This document shows positions 1 to 7,949 of a DNA stretch of 64,000 nt, piece after piece (position 1 is the first letter of the stretch; every line of letters starts with the position of its first letter). The notes under the pieces are model-generated. The model saw only the letters and a program-made list of their open reading frames with translations. It did no database searches and was not told the DNA's origin. The translations under genes and the position numbers were made by a program. Origin of the DNA: Streptomyces olivoverticillatus (lineage in GTDB: Bacteria; Actinomycetota; Actinomycetes; Streptomycetales; Streptomycetaceae); the NCBI RefSeq assembly GCF_014203555.1, contig NZ_JACHJH010000002.1, positions 62,001 to 126,000 on the forward strand. The letters run 5' to 3'.

Positions 1-39
1 GGGGGCAGGATGCGTAACCGGGCGGGAGGGTCTGGCAAA

Positions 40-53
40 CGGACCCGGGTCCG
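40..53. repeat. 14-bp perfect palindrome upstream of HU
   Basis: A perfect palindrome (CGGACCCGGGTCCG) lies about 75 bases before the HU start codon. It may be an operator or part of the terminator of a gene left of the window. Nothing in the sequence decides between these. Confidence 0.3.
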
Positions 54-128
54 GGGACTGTCCGAGGGCCCTGGCAGCATCGGCTTCGATCTCACGCCTC
101 ATTGGCAAGAAGAACACGGGAGTACAAC

Positions 129-410
129 ATGAACCGCAGTGAGCTGGTGGCCGCTCTGGCCGACCGCGCCGAGGTGACCCGCAAGGACGCCGACGCCGTT
201 CTGGCCGCGCTCGCCGAGACCGTCGGTGAGGTCGTCGCCAAGGGCGACGAGAAGGTCACCATCCCCGGCTTCCTGACCTTCGAGCGCACCCACCGTGCCG
301 CTCGGACCGCGCGCAACCCGCAGACGGGCGAGCCGATCCAGATCGCTGCCGGTTACAGCGTGAAGGTCTCCGCGGGCTCGAAGCTCAAGGAAGCCGCGAA
401 GGGCAAGTAA
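129..410 (+). CDS. hup: HU-family nucleoid DNA-binding protein
   Basis: This 93-residue histone-like protein bends and compacts DNA as a dimer. The whole length fits HU: an N-terminal helical pair beginning MNRSELVAALADRAEVTRKD, the central beta-arm with the family motif GFLTFERTHRAARTARNPQTG, and a basic C-terminus ending KEAAKGK. The ATG at 129 has a GGGAG box 7 bases upstream. An in-frame TTG at 102 is rejected because it adds nine residues HU proteins lack and has no good ribosome site. It has no lysine-rich tail, so it is the short vegetative-type HU rather than the long HupS type. It faces murA across a strong terminator. Confidence 0.96.
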   Translation: MNRSELVAALADRAEVTRKDADAVLAALAETVGEVVAKGDEKVTIPGFLTFERTHRAARTARNPQTGEPIQIAAGYSVKVSAGSKLKEAAKGK

Positions 411-424
411 GCCTCTCAGTGCGT

Positions 425-461
425 AAAGGGCGGCCACCCCGGTCCGGGGTGGCCGCCCTTT
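425..461 (+). terminator. Rho-independent terminator of hup
   Basis: Two 18-base arms (425-442 and 444-461) are perfect inverted copies, giving a very GC-rich hairpin that ends in TTT. It starts 15 bases after the HU stop codon. Confidence 0.85.
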
Positions 462-511
462 CGTCGTTTCCGCGGGCTCCACGGGCCCTCTGACGGCCCG
501 TAAGCACGAAA

Positions 512-547
512 GAGCCCGTACGGACCTTCGAAGGTCCGTACGGGCTC
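512..547. terminator. Perfect 36-bp palindrome, bidirectional terminator
   Basis: The sequence is a perfect palindrome centred on TTCGAA at about 529/530. It lies between the convergent hup and murA genes, 32 bases past the murA stop codon, and probably terminates murA transcription and backs up the hup terminator. Confidence 0.7.
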
Positions 548-578
548 AGACGGGCGATTACGCGGCCCTGAGGCAGGG

Positions 579-1919
579 TCAGGCCTGCGGAGCGTTGGGC
601 AGCTCGACGTGTGCGCCCAGCTCCTTCAGCTTCTGCATGAAGTTCTCGTAGCCGCGGTTGATCAGGTCGATGCCGTGGACGCGGGACGTGCCGTCGGCGG
701 CCAGGGCCGCGATCAGGTACGAGAAGCCGCCACGGAGGTCGGGGATGACCAGGTCGGCGCCCTGCAGCTTGGTGGGGCCGGAGACGACCGCCGAGTGCAG
801 GAAGTTGCGCTGACCGAAGCGGCAGGCGGAGCCGCCCAGGCACTCGCGGTAGAGCTGGATGTGGGCGCCCATCTGGTTGAGCGCCGAGGTGAAGCCGAGA
901 CGCGACTCGTACACCGTCTCGTGCACGATCGACAGGCCCGAGGCCTGCGTCAGGGCCACGACCAGCGGCTGCTGCCAGTCGGTCTGGAAGCCGGGGTGGA
1001 CGTCCGTCTCCAGGGCGATGGCGTTGAGCGAGCCGCCCGGGTGCCAGAAGCGGATGCCCTCGTCGTCGATCTCGAAGGCGCCACCGACCTTGCGGTAGGT
1101 GTTGAGGAAGGTCATCATCGAGCGCTGCTGCGCGCCGCGCACGTAGATGTTGCCCTTGGTGGCCAGCGCCGCGGACGCCCAGGAGGCCGCCTCCAGGCGG
1201 TCCGGCAGGGCGCGGTGGTTGTAGCCGCCCAGCTTCTCGACACCGGTGATCCGGATCGTCCGGTCGGTGTCCATGGAGATGATCGCGCCCATCTTCTGCA
1301 GCACGCAGATGAGGTCCTCGATCTCCGGCTCCACGGCCGCGTTGGACAGCTCGGTGACGCCCTCCGCCAGCACGGCGGTCAGCAGCACCTGCTCGGTCGA
1401 GCCGACCGACGGGTAGGGCAGGCGGATCTTGCAGCCGCGCAGCCGCTGCGGGGCCTCCAGGTACTGGCCGCCCTCGCGCTTCTCGATGGTCGCGCCGAAC
1501 TGGCGGAGCACGTCGAAGTGGAAGTCGATCGGCCGGCCGCCGATGTCGCAGCCGCCCAGGCCCGGGATGAAGGCGTGGCCGAGGCGGTGCAGCAGCGGGC
1601 CGCAGAAGAGGATCGGGATGCGCGAGGAACCGGCGTGTGCGTCGATGTCGGCGACGTTCGCGCTCTCCACGTGCGTCGGGTCGAGCACCAGCTCGCCGGG
1701 CTCGTCACCGGGGCGCACGGTCACGCCGTGCAGCTGCAGCAGACCGCGGACGACCCGCACGTCACGGATGTCGGGGACGTTGCGCAGGCGGCTGGGACCG
1801 CTGCCGAGCAGCGCGGCGACCATGGCCTTCGGCACGAGGTTCTTCGCGCCGCGGACGCGGATCTCTCCCTCGAGCGGGGTGCCGCCGTGGACAAGCAGGA
1901 CATCGTCAGGGCCGGTCAT
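579..1919 (-). CDS. murA: UDP-N-acetylglucosamine 1-carboxyvinyltransferase
   Basis: MurA transfers enolpyruvate from phosphoenolpyruvate to UDP-GlcNAc, the first committed step of peptidoglycan precursor synthesis in the cytoplasm. The 446 residues match the full-length two-domain fold. The substrate-binding Lys-Asn pair is in RGAKNLVPK near residues 26-27, and the mobile loop carries GLGGCDIGGRP with the catalytic cysteine at residue 124. This cysteine is the fosfomycin target in the family. The ATG at 1919 is the natural start. The gene is divergent from yqgE, with a 262-base gap that should hold both promoters. Confidence 0.95.
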   Translation of the reverse strand: MTGPDDVLLVHGGTPLEGEIRVRGAKNLVPKAMVAALLGSGPSRLRNVPDIRDVRVVRGLLQLHGVTVRPGDEPGELVLDPTHVESANVADIDAHAGSSRIPILFCGPLLHRLGHAFIPGLGGCDIGGRPIDFHFDVLRQFGATIEKREGGQYLEAPQRLRGCKIRLPYPSVGSTEQVLLTAVLAEGVTELSNAAVEPEIEDLICVLQKMGAIISMDTDRTIRITGVEKLGGYNHRALPDRLEAASWASAALATKGNIYVRGAQQRSMMTFLNTYRKVGGAFEIDDEGIRFWHPGGSLNAIALETDVHPGFQTDWQQPLVVALTQASGLSIVHETVYESRLGFTSALNQMGAHIQLYRECLGGSACRFGQRNFLHSAVVSGPTKLQGADLVIPDLRGGFSYLIAALAADGTSRVHGIDLINRGYENFMQKLKELGAHVELPNAPQA

Positions 1920-2181
1920 GGATCTCGCGTTCCTGGAGTTGGGCAGGGGGCAAGAAGAAAGGGTAATGCGACCGGAGAGCCCTTCTGGCGCCCCGAGGGG
2001 GTTCTGCGTACGTCATGGGTTTGTCACAACACTCTGCGTTTATGGAATGGTCGCTACCGGTTATCGCCAGGTCGCTCCCGGTCATTTGCGCGGGCGCTGC
2101 TCTCGTACGCCCCCTCGCCGCCCCCGGCCCGTACGCGCAGTCCACTCCCCTGAAGGCCCCAAAATGCGGGATCATGTGGCC

Positions 2182-2775
2182 ATGACCGAGGTGTCCTCCC
2201 TCACAGGACGGCTGCTTGTCGCGACACCGGCGCTCGCGGACCCGAACTTCGACCGCGCCGTGGTGCTGCTGCTCGACCACGACGAGGAGGGTTCCCTCGG
2301 AGTGGTCCTCAACCGGCCGACGCCCGTCGGCGTGGCCGACATCCTGGAGGCCTGGGCGGCCCTGGCCGGAGAGCCGGGCGTGGTCTTCCAGGGCGGCCCG
2401 GTCTCGCTGGACTCCGCCCTGGGCGTGGCCGTGGTGCCGGGGGAGGCGCACGAGAAGGGCACGTCGGACTTCGCCGGCGACGGGCCGCTCGGCTGGCGCC
2501 GGGTGCACGGGGCGATCGGCCTGGTCGACCTGGAGGCCCCGCCGGAGCTGCTGGCCACCGAGCTGGGCTCGCTGCGGATCTTCGCCGGATACTCCGGGTG
2601 GGGCCCCGGACAGCTGGAGGACGAGCTCGTGGAGGGCGCCTGGTACGTGGTGGAGTCCGAGCCCGGCGACGTGTCCTCGCCCGACCCGCTCCAGCTGTGG
2701 CGAGCCGTCCTGCGCCGCCAGCGCAACGAACTGGCGATGGTCGCCACCTATCCGGACGACCCGAGCCTGAACTGA
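2182..2775 (+). CDS. YqgE/AlgH family protein
   Basis: This 197-residue protein belongs to the YqgE/AlgH (DUF179) family, whose biochemical role is not settled. The N-terminus shows the family signature LTGRLLVATPALADPNFDR followed by VVLLLDHDEEGSLGVVLNRP. A second conserved block (GGPVSLDSALGVAVV) and the region IFAGYSGWGPGQLEDEL are also typical. I chose the ATG at 2182 because family members begin just before the LTGRLLVATP block. An in-frame ATG at 2164 would add six residues. No signal peptide or membrane segment is visible. Confidence 0.9.
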   Translation: MTEVSSLTGRLLVATPALADPNFDRAVVLLLDHDEEGSLGVVLNRPTPVGVADILEAWAALAGEPGVVFQGGPVSLDSALGVAVVPGEAHEKGTSDFAGDGPLGWRRVHGAIGLVDLEAPPELLATELGSLRIFAGYSGWGPGQLEDELVEGAWYVVESEPGDVSSPDPLQLWRAVLRRQRNELAMVATYPDDPSLN

Positions 2776-2805
2776 CCGGCTCCCTCCCCAGTACCCTTGG
2801 GGACC

Positions 2806-3105
2806 ATGAGCACTCTCGAGCCCGAGCGCGGGGCAGGTACAGGCACCCTCGTAGAGCCGACACCGCAGGTGTCGCACGGCGACGGGGACCATGAGCGCTA
2901 CGCCCATTACGTCCAGAAGGACAAGATCATGGAGAGCGCGCTCTCCGGCTCCCCGGTCGTCGCCCTCTGCGGCAAGGTCTGGGTGCCCGGGCGCGACCCC
3001 AAGAAGTACCCGGTCTGCCCGATGTGCAAGGAGATCTTCGACGGTATGGGCGCCGGCGGGGACGACAAGGGTGGCAAGGGCGGCAAGGGCGGCGACAAGA
3101 AGTAG
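2806..3105 (+). CDS. DUF3039 domain protein
   Basis: This 99-residue actinobacterial protein has the DUF3039 core: ERYAHYVQKDKIMESALSG, then VVALCGKVWVPGRDPKKYPV and CPMCKEIFDGM. The Cys residues in ALCGK and CPMC form a likely small zinc or redox knuckle. The tail is a lysine/glycine run (KGGKGGKGGDKK). The ATG at 2806 follows a GGGGA box; the in-frame TTG at 2797 is too close to any ribosome site. Its function is unknown. It lies 30 bases after yqgE in the same direction and is probably co-transcribed with it. Confidence 0.85.
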   Translation: MSTLEPERGAGTGTLVEPTPQVSHGDGDHERYAHYVQKDKIMESALSGSPVVALCGKVWVPGRDPKKYPVCPMCKEIFDGMGAGGDDKGGKGGKGGDKK

Positions 3106-3139
3106 TCCTCGGGCTTCCGCAAGGCCTTCCACGGCTTTC

Positions 3140-3179
3140 ACGGCTCCCTGGGCGCGGTCACACGCGCTCGGGGAGCCGT
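3140..3179 (+). terminator. Terminator after the DUF3039 gene
   Basis: A 17-base imperfect stem (arms near 3140-3156 and 3163-3179, two mismatches) is followed by a T/C-rich run. It separates the yqgE/DUF3039 pair from the hexosaminidase gene. Confidence 0.6.
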
Positions 3180-3252
3180 TCGTCTTTCCCCCGGTATTTC
3201 CCCTGCGCCTCCCTTGCGCCTTCCCTTCCGTGGCCATGCCGTGCGGTGAAGG

Positions 3253-4932
3253 ATGGGGCGCATGCCCGAACCGAGTACGGCCGAGCAGCTGATCCCCGCC
3301 CCCGCGAGCGTGCGCCCGGTGCCGCAGCAGGGGCCGTACGTCCTCGGCCCCGAGACCGTGGTCGAGGCCCGGCCCGGGACCCAGGACACCGCCCGCTGGC
3401 TGCGCGCCACGATCGGCGCCGCCACAGGGCTTCCTCTGGCGCCGGGAAGTGGAACGGGCCCCCGCATCGTGCTCGCAGTCGACGAGGACATCGCGCGCAG
3501 GCTCGGTCCGGAAGGTCACCGCATCGCCGTCGACGGTGAAGCCGACGATGAAGCGGTGCGCATCGACGGCGGCAGCGCGGCAGGCGTCTTCCGGGGCGCC
3601 CAGACCCTCCGTCAGCTGCTGGGACCCGACGCCTTCCGGCGGGCGCCGGTGCACCCGGACCGCGAGTGGACGCTGCCCCGCGTCGTCATCGAGGACGCCC
3701 CCCGCTTCGCCTGGCGCGGCTTCCTCCTCGACGTCGCCCGGCACTTCATGCCCAAGGACGGCGTGCTGCGCTACCTCGATCTGCTCGCCGCGCACAAGCT
3801 CAACGTGCTCCACCTCCACCTGACGGACGACCAGGGCTGGCGCCTGCAGATCCGGCGCTACCCGAAGCTCGCCGGGACCGGCGCCTGGCGCGCGCGGACC
3901 AAACTGGGGCACCGCGCGTCACCGCTGTGGGACGAGCGGCCGCACGGCGGCTTCTACACGCAGGACGATATGCGCGAGATCGTCGCGTACGCGGCCGAAC
4001 GGCACATCACCGTCGTGCCCGAAATCGACATCCCCGGCCACTCGCAGGCCGCCATCGCCGCATACCCGGAACTGGGCAACACCGACGCCATCGACACCGC
4101 CTCCCTCTCCGTCCTGGACACCTGGGGCATCACCGAAAACGTACTCGCACCCACTGACAACACCCTCGCCTTCTACGAGAACGTGCTGGCCGAAGTCCTC
4201 GAACTCTTCCCCTCCCGCTTCGTGCACCTCGGCGGTGACGAGTGCCCCGCGACGCAGTGGCGCGCCTCGCCCGCCGCCCGGGCCAGAGCGGCCGCCGAAG
4301 GGCTGGCCGACGTGGACGCGCTGCGCGGCTGGTTCGTCCGGCACTTCGGCCGGTGGCTCGCCGAACGCGGCCGGACCCTGGCCGGCTGGGACGAAATCCT
4401 CGACGGTGGCGACCCTGCGGCCCTGAAGGGCGCCGCCGTCTTCTCGTGGCGCGGCCGCGCGGGCGGCATCGCCGCGGCACGCGCGGGCCACCGCGTCGTC
4501 ATGTGCCCCGAGCAGCAGGTGTATCTGGACCACCGTCAGGCCGCGGGCGCACAGGAGCCCGTACCCATCGGATACGTCCGTACTCTGGAGGATGTCTACC
4601 GTTTCGACCCCGTGCCCCCGGAGCTGACGGAGGCCGAGGCCGCGCGCGTGCTCGGCGCCCAGGCCAACCTCTGGACCGAGGTGACGGAGACCCAGCAGCG
4701 GGTGGACTACCAGGCGTTCCCCCGCCTCGCCGCCTTCGCCGAGACCGTCTGGTCGACGCTGCCCCCGCCCGACGGCCGTGACCACGCCGGCTTCGCACGC
4801 CGGATGACCGCCCACTACGCGCGGCTCGACGCCCTCGGCGTCGACTACCGCCCGCCCGGCGGCCCGCATCCCTGGCAGCGCCGCCCCGGCGTGCTCGGAC
4901 GCCCGATCGAGGGCGCGCCCCCGATCGTGTGA
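3253..4932 (+). CDS. Glycoside hydrolase family 20 beta-N-acetylhexosaminidase
   Basis: This enzyme removes terminal GlcNAc or GalNAc from chitooligosaccharides or glycans. An N-terminal GH20b domain (roughly residues 15-135) precedes the catalytic TIM barrel. The barrel shows RGFLLDVARHFMP, NVLHLHLTDDQGWRLQI, EIDIPGHSQAA and the catalytic pair in HLGGDECP (Asp329-Glu330), as expected for substrate-assisted catalysis. At 559 residues it is normal length. No signal peptide is visible, so it is probably intracellular, unlike secreted chitobiases. An alternative ATG lies at 3262. Its substrate could feed the same GlcNAc economy as the PTS genes at 45.6-48.9 kb. Confidence 0.93.
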   Translation: MGRMPEPSTAEQLIPAPASVRPVPQQGPYVLGPETVVEARPGTQDTARWLRATIGAATGLPLAPGSGTGPRIVLAVDEDIARRLGPEGHRIAVDGEADDEAVRIDGGSAAGVFRGAQTLRQLLGPDAFRRAPVHPDREWTLPRVVIEDAPRFAWRGFLLDVARHFMPKDGVLRYLDLLAAHKLNVLHLHLTDDQGWRLQIRRYPKLAGTGAWRARTKLGHRASPLWDERPHGGFYTQDDMREIVAYAAERHITVVPEIDIPGHSQAAIAAYPELGNTDAIDTASLSVLDTWGITENVLAPTDNTLAFYENVLAEVLELFPSRFVHLGGDECPATQWRASPAARARAAAEGLADVDALRGWFVRHFGRWLAERGRTLAGWDEILDGGDPAALKGAAVFSWRGRAGGIAAARAGHRVVMCPEQQVYLDHRQAAGAQEPVPIGYVRTLEDVYRFDPVPPELTEAEAARVLGAQANLWTEVTETQQRVDYQAFPRLAAFAETVWSTLPPPDGRDHAGFARRMTAHYARLDALGVDYRPPGGPHPWQRRPGVLGRPIEGAPPIV

Positions 4933-5244
4933 GCCTCGCCGGAAGGTGACGGCCCGTACGGCACGCCCCTGGCACGGTGGTCCTTCACACACTGCGTAAG
5001 TCGTACAAGGATCCCCGAAGCATGCCAATACGCCCACAATGCTCACGGCACGCACAGCGCCCACAGGGGAGAGAACGCCCGAATCCGGACCATCTTCCCG
5101 ACAGGGGCTTCCATGCCGGTTCGCGTACCCTCGCGACGACAGAGCCGGAAGATGTGCCAGAGTTGCCACGTCCGGACCAACAGCACGTACCGTACGGCGA
5201 GACCTGGCGGAACAGTCGGGACCTCTGGGGAAGGGGCAGCTGGG
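4933..5244. other. 312-base intergenic region
   Basis: This gap between the hexosaminidase and molybdenum hydroxylase genes contains no supported gene or strong hairpin. It probably holds the promoter of the three-gene hydroxylase operon. I could not identify -35/-10 elements with confidence. Confidence 0.4.
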
Positions 5245-6147
5245 TTGACCACGCACGCACCGCAGGCAGCGCACACGGTGACGCTGCCGGGCTCGCTCGA
5301 CGAGGCCGTGGCGGCGCTCGCCGCCATGCCCACGGCCGTGCCCGTGGCGGGCGGCACCGATCTGATGGCCGCCGTCAACTCCGGACTGCTGCGGCCCGCC
5401 GGCCTCGTCGGCCTCGGCCGCATCAACGAGATCCGCGGCTGGCAGTACCAGGACGGCGCCGCGCTGCTCGGCGCGGGTCTGACCCACGCCCGCATGGGAC
5501 GCCCTGACTTCGCCGCCCTCATCCCCGCCCTCGCCACCGCCGCCCGGTCCGCCGGACCGCCCCAGATCCGCAACGCGGGCACCCTCGGCGGCAACATCGC
5601 CTCCGCCCAGCCGACCGGCGACGCGCTGCCCGTCCTCGCCGCCCTCGAAGCCTCCCTGGTCATCGCGGGCCCCGGCGGTGCGCGCCGCGAAATCCCCGTC
5701 GGACGGCTGCTCGCCGGGCTCGACCTGCTGCGTCCGGGCGAGCTCATCGGCTACGTCCGCGTGCCCCTCCTGCACGCCCCGCAGACCTTCCTCAAGGCCA
5801 CCGCACGCACCGGCCCCAGCCGCGCCGTCGCCTCCGTCGCCGTCGTCCTCGACCCGGCCCGGCGCAGCGTGCGCTGCGCGGTGGGCGCCGTCGCGCCGAT
5901 GCCGCTGCGCCCCTTCGACGCCGAGAACTGGGTCTCCTCGCTCATCGACTGGGACGGCGAGCGCACGCTCGCCCCGGAAGCGCTCACCGCCTTCGGCGAC
6001 TACGTCGGCGCTGCCTGCATCCCCGACCCCGCGCCCGCCGTGACGCTCGAGGGCACCGAGCCGGGTACCCTGCCGCCGGCCGTGTTGCACCTGCGTCGTA
6101 CGGTGGCGACTCTGGCCCGCCGAGCTCTGGGGAGGGCACTCGCGTGA
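5245..6147 (+). CDS. Molybdenum hydroxylase FAD-binding subunit (CoxM/XdhB type)
   Basis: This 300-residue protein is the FAD subunit that passes electrons from the iron-sulfur subunit to the acceptor in xanthine dehydrogenase/CO dehydrogenase-type enzymes. It has the FAD motifs VPVAGGTDLMAAVNSG and RNAGTLGGNIASAQPTGD, then a C-terminal CO dehydrogenase flavoprotein domain. I chose the TTG at 5245, which follows an AAGGGG box and starts right before the conserved part; upstream in-frame ATGs add about 44 unrelated residues. Its end overlaps the next start by four bases (GTGA), so the three subunit genes are translationally coupled. The substrate cannot be read from the sequence. Confidence 0.87.
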   Translation: MTTHAPQAAHTVTLPGSLDEAVAALAAMPTAVPVAGGTDLMAAVNSGLLRPAGLVGLGRINEIRGWQYQDGAALLGAGLTHARMGRPDFAALIPALATAARSAGPPQIRNAGTLGGNIASAQPTGDALPVLAALEASLVIAGPGGARREIPVGRLLAGLDLLRPGELIGYVRVPLLHAPQTFLKATARTGPSRAVASVAVVLDPARRSVRCAVGAVAPMPLRPFDAENWVSSLIDWDGERTLAPEALTAFGDYVGAACIPDPAPAVTLEGTEPGTLPPAVLHLRRTVATLARRALGRALA

Positions 6148-7949
6148 GTGACGAACAGCAGCGACACCCGCACGCGCCCGCCGAGGGCGGCTGGCAGCCG
6201 ATCCCGCGCGGCGCGGAAATGGACGCGGAAGGCACGACCTTCTTCCAGATCCCGCCCGAACTCCTCGCCGACCCGGCCCCCGGCGGCTGGGCCCCCCTGG
6301 CGGCTCCGGGCACGGGCTACGCACCGCCGGTGGCGAATTCCTGGCAGCAGCACCCCGAGCCCCAGCCCCATCCCGCACCCGGCCAGGCGCCGACGGACTG
6401 GGTCCGGGACGACGTCTACGGGCACGTGGGCGCCGCACCGGCCGGCGGAGCCGCGCCCGCGGACGTACACGGGCACGGGGCGGACATACACGGGCATGAG
6501 CACGGGCACTTGGGTGGCGCCGTGCACATGGACGGCCAGGCGCCGTTGAACGCGCACCCCGATCCTTCCGCCGACGCGATGGCCGGAGCTGCCGGACCCG
6601 TCGACAGGGACGCCGACCCGCACGCCACGGCGCAGTGGCCGATGCCTTTCGCGTCCGACGAGGGCGCCGGTTCCACGGGGCAGTGGTCGGTTCCGGCCGC
6701 CGGGGACGACCCGGTGGAGGAGTCCGGCGAGTACCGCCTGCGCGAGAACGTCCCCGCACCGGCCGCTCCCGTCGAGCCGTCGCACGCGGAGATCATGGCG
6801 GAGGCCTGGCGGCAGCCGCTCGCGGCCGCGGCCCCCGTGGCCGTGCCCGTACCCGAGCCCGCGCTGGCTGCCACCGGCGAGCACCAGTGGTCCGTTCCGG
6901 CGGCCCCGGTCGAGACCGTGGACGAGTCCGGCGAGTACGCGCTGAGCAGCGTCCACGACGACGGCACCCACCGGGCCGCCCACGGCGACGCCGACGGCAT
7001 CACCGGTACGGGCGAAATCCCGACCGGCTCGTGGACGACCGGAGGCGGCGCCGCGGAGCCCGCGACGCAACCCGCGGTGGAAGCGGAGCCGGCAGCGGCA
7101 GCCGCACCCGAAGCCCCTGCCAAGGCGTCGGTCGACGTGCCGGTGGACGTGCCCGCAGACGTGCCCGTCGAAGCGCCGGCTGTCGACATGTCCGCCGCCG
7201 ACGTGCCGCCGGTCGAGGTGCCGCCCGTCGAAGCGCCCGTCGCCGAACCGGCGCAGGCCACCGAGGCCGCCGAATTCGCCGACGTCGCCGAGCTGCCCGC
7301 CGAAGCCACTGAACCCCCGGCGGCCCCGCACAACGAGCACCCCTGCGCCTCGTACGTCCTGAGCGTCAACGGCACCGACCGTCCCGTCACCGACGCCTGG
7401 ATCGGCGAGTCGCTGCTCTACGTCCTGCGCGAGCGCCTCGGCCTCGCGGGCGCCAAGGACGGCTGCTCGCAGGGCGAGTGCGGCGCGTGCTCGGTCCAGG
7501 TGGACGGGCGGCTCGTCGCGTCCTGCCTGGTGCCCGCCGCGACCACGGCCGGTTCCGAGATCCGTACGGTCGAGGGCCTGGCGGCCGCCGGGCAGCCGTC
7601 CGACGTGCAGCGGGCGCTCGCCGACTGCGGCGCCGTGCAGTGCGGGTTCTGCGTGCCCGGGCTGGCCATGACCGTGCACGACCTGCTCGAAGGCAACCAC
7701 GCCCCCACCGAGCTGGAGACCCGCCAGGCCATCTGCGGCAACCTCTGCCGCTGCTCGGGCTACCGGGGCGTGCTCGACGCGGTGCGCCAGGTCGTCGACG
7801 AGCGCGCAGAGGCGGCCGCGGCCCAGGAAGAGGCCCAGGCGCAGCACCCGGACGCGGAGGCGACACGCATCCCGCACCAGGCGGGCCCGTACAGCGACGG
7901 CCCGTACAGCGATGGCGGCGGCAACGGCACCGGAAGGGCAATGGCATGA
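6144..7949 (+). CDS. Molybdenum hydroxylase 2Fe-2S subunit with long N-terminal extension
   Basis: Only the last 200 or so of 601 residues are the classical two-cluster subunit. A plant-type ferredoxin fold has C441, C446, C449 and C461 (CSQGECGAC). The second helical cluster domain has C500/C503 (CGFC) and C535/C537 (CRC). Family members are usually 150-200 residues. The extra 390 or so residues are low-complexity. They contain eight histidines between residues 94 and 128, a twice-repeated QWSVPAA-to-ESGEY motif, and an Ala/Pro/Val/Asp tract (DVPVDVPADVPVEAP). The GTG start overlaps the FAD gene, and the stop overlaps the Mo gene by ATGA. The extension is probably unstructured; its role is unknown. 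Confidence 0.88.
   Translation: MSDEQQRHPHAPAEGGWQPIPRGAEMDAEGTTFFQIPPELLADPAPGGWAPLAAPGTGYAPPVANSWQQHPEPQPHPAPGQAPTDWVRDDVYGHVGAAPAGGAAPADVHGHGADIHGHEHGHLGGAVHMDGQAPLNAHPDPSADAMAGAAGPVDRDADPHATAQWPMPFASDEGAGSTGQWSVPAAGDDPVEESGEYRLRENVPAPAAPVEPSHAEIMAEAWRQPLAAAAPVAVPVPEPALAATGEHQWSVPAAPVETVDESGEYALSSVHDDGTHRAAHGDADGITGTGEIPTGSWTTGGGAAEPATQPAVEAEPAAAAAPEAPAKASVDVPVDVPADVPVEAPAVDMSAADVPPVEVPPVEAPVAEPAQATEAAEFADVAELPAEATEPPAAPHNEHPCASYVLSVNGTDRPVTDAWIGESLLYVLRERLGLAGAKDGCSQGECGACSVQVDGRLVASCLVPAATTAGSEIRTVEGLAAAGQPSDVQRALADCGAVQCGFCVPGLAMTVHDLLEGNHAPTELETRQAICGNLCRCSGYRGVLDAVRQVVDERAEAAAAQEEAQAQHPDAEATRIPHQAGPYSDGPYSDGGGNGTGRAMA

Noticed and set aside
609..2153. Long open frame on the plus strand opposite murA
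   Set aside because: It is an antisense shadow caused by the GC-rich third positions of murA, with no ribosome site and no recognisable protein family.
6000..7877. Long minus-strand frame opposite the iron-sulfur subunit
   Set aside because: Its Gly/Arg/His-rich translation mirrors the low-complexity extension on the other strand. It has no family match and no ribosome site.
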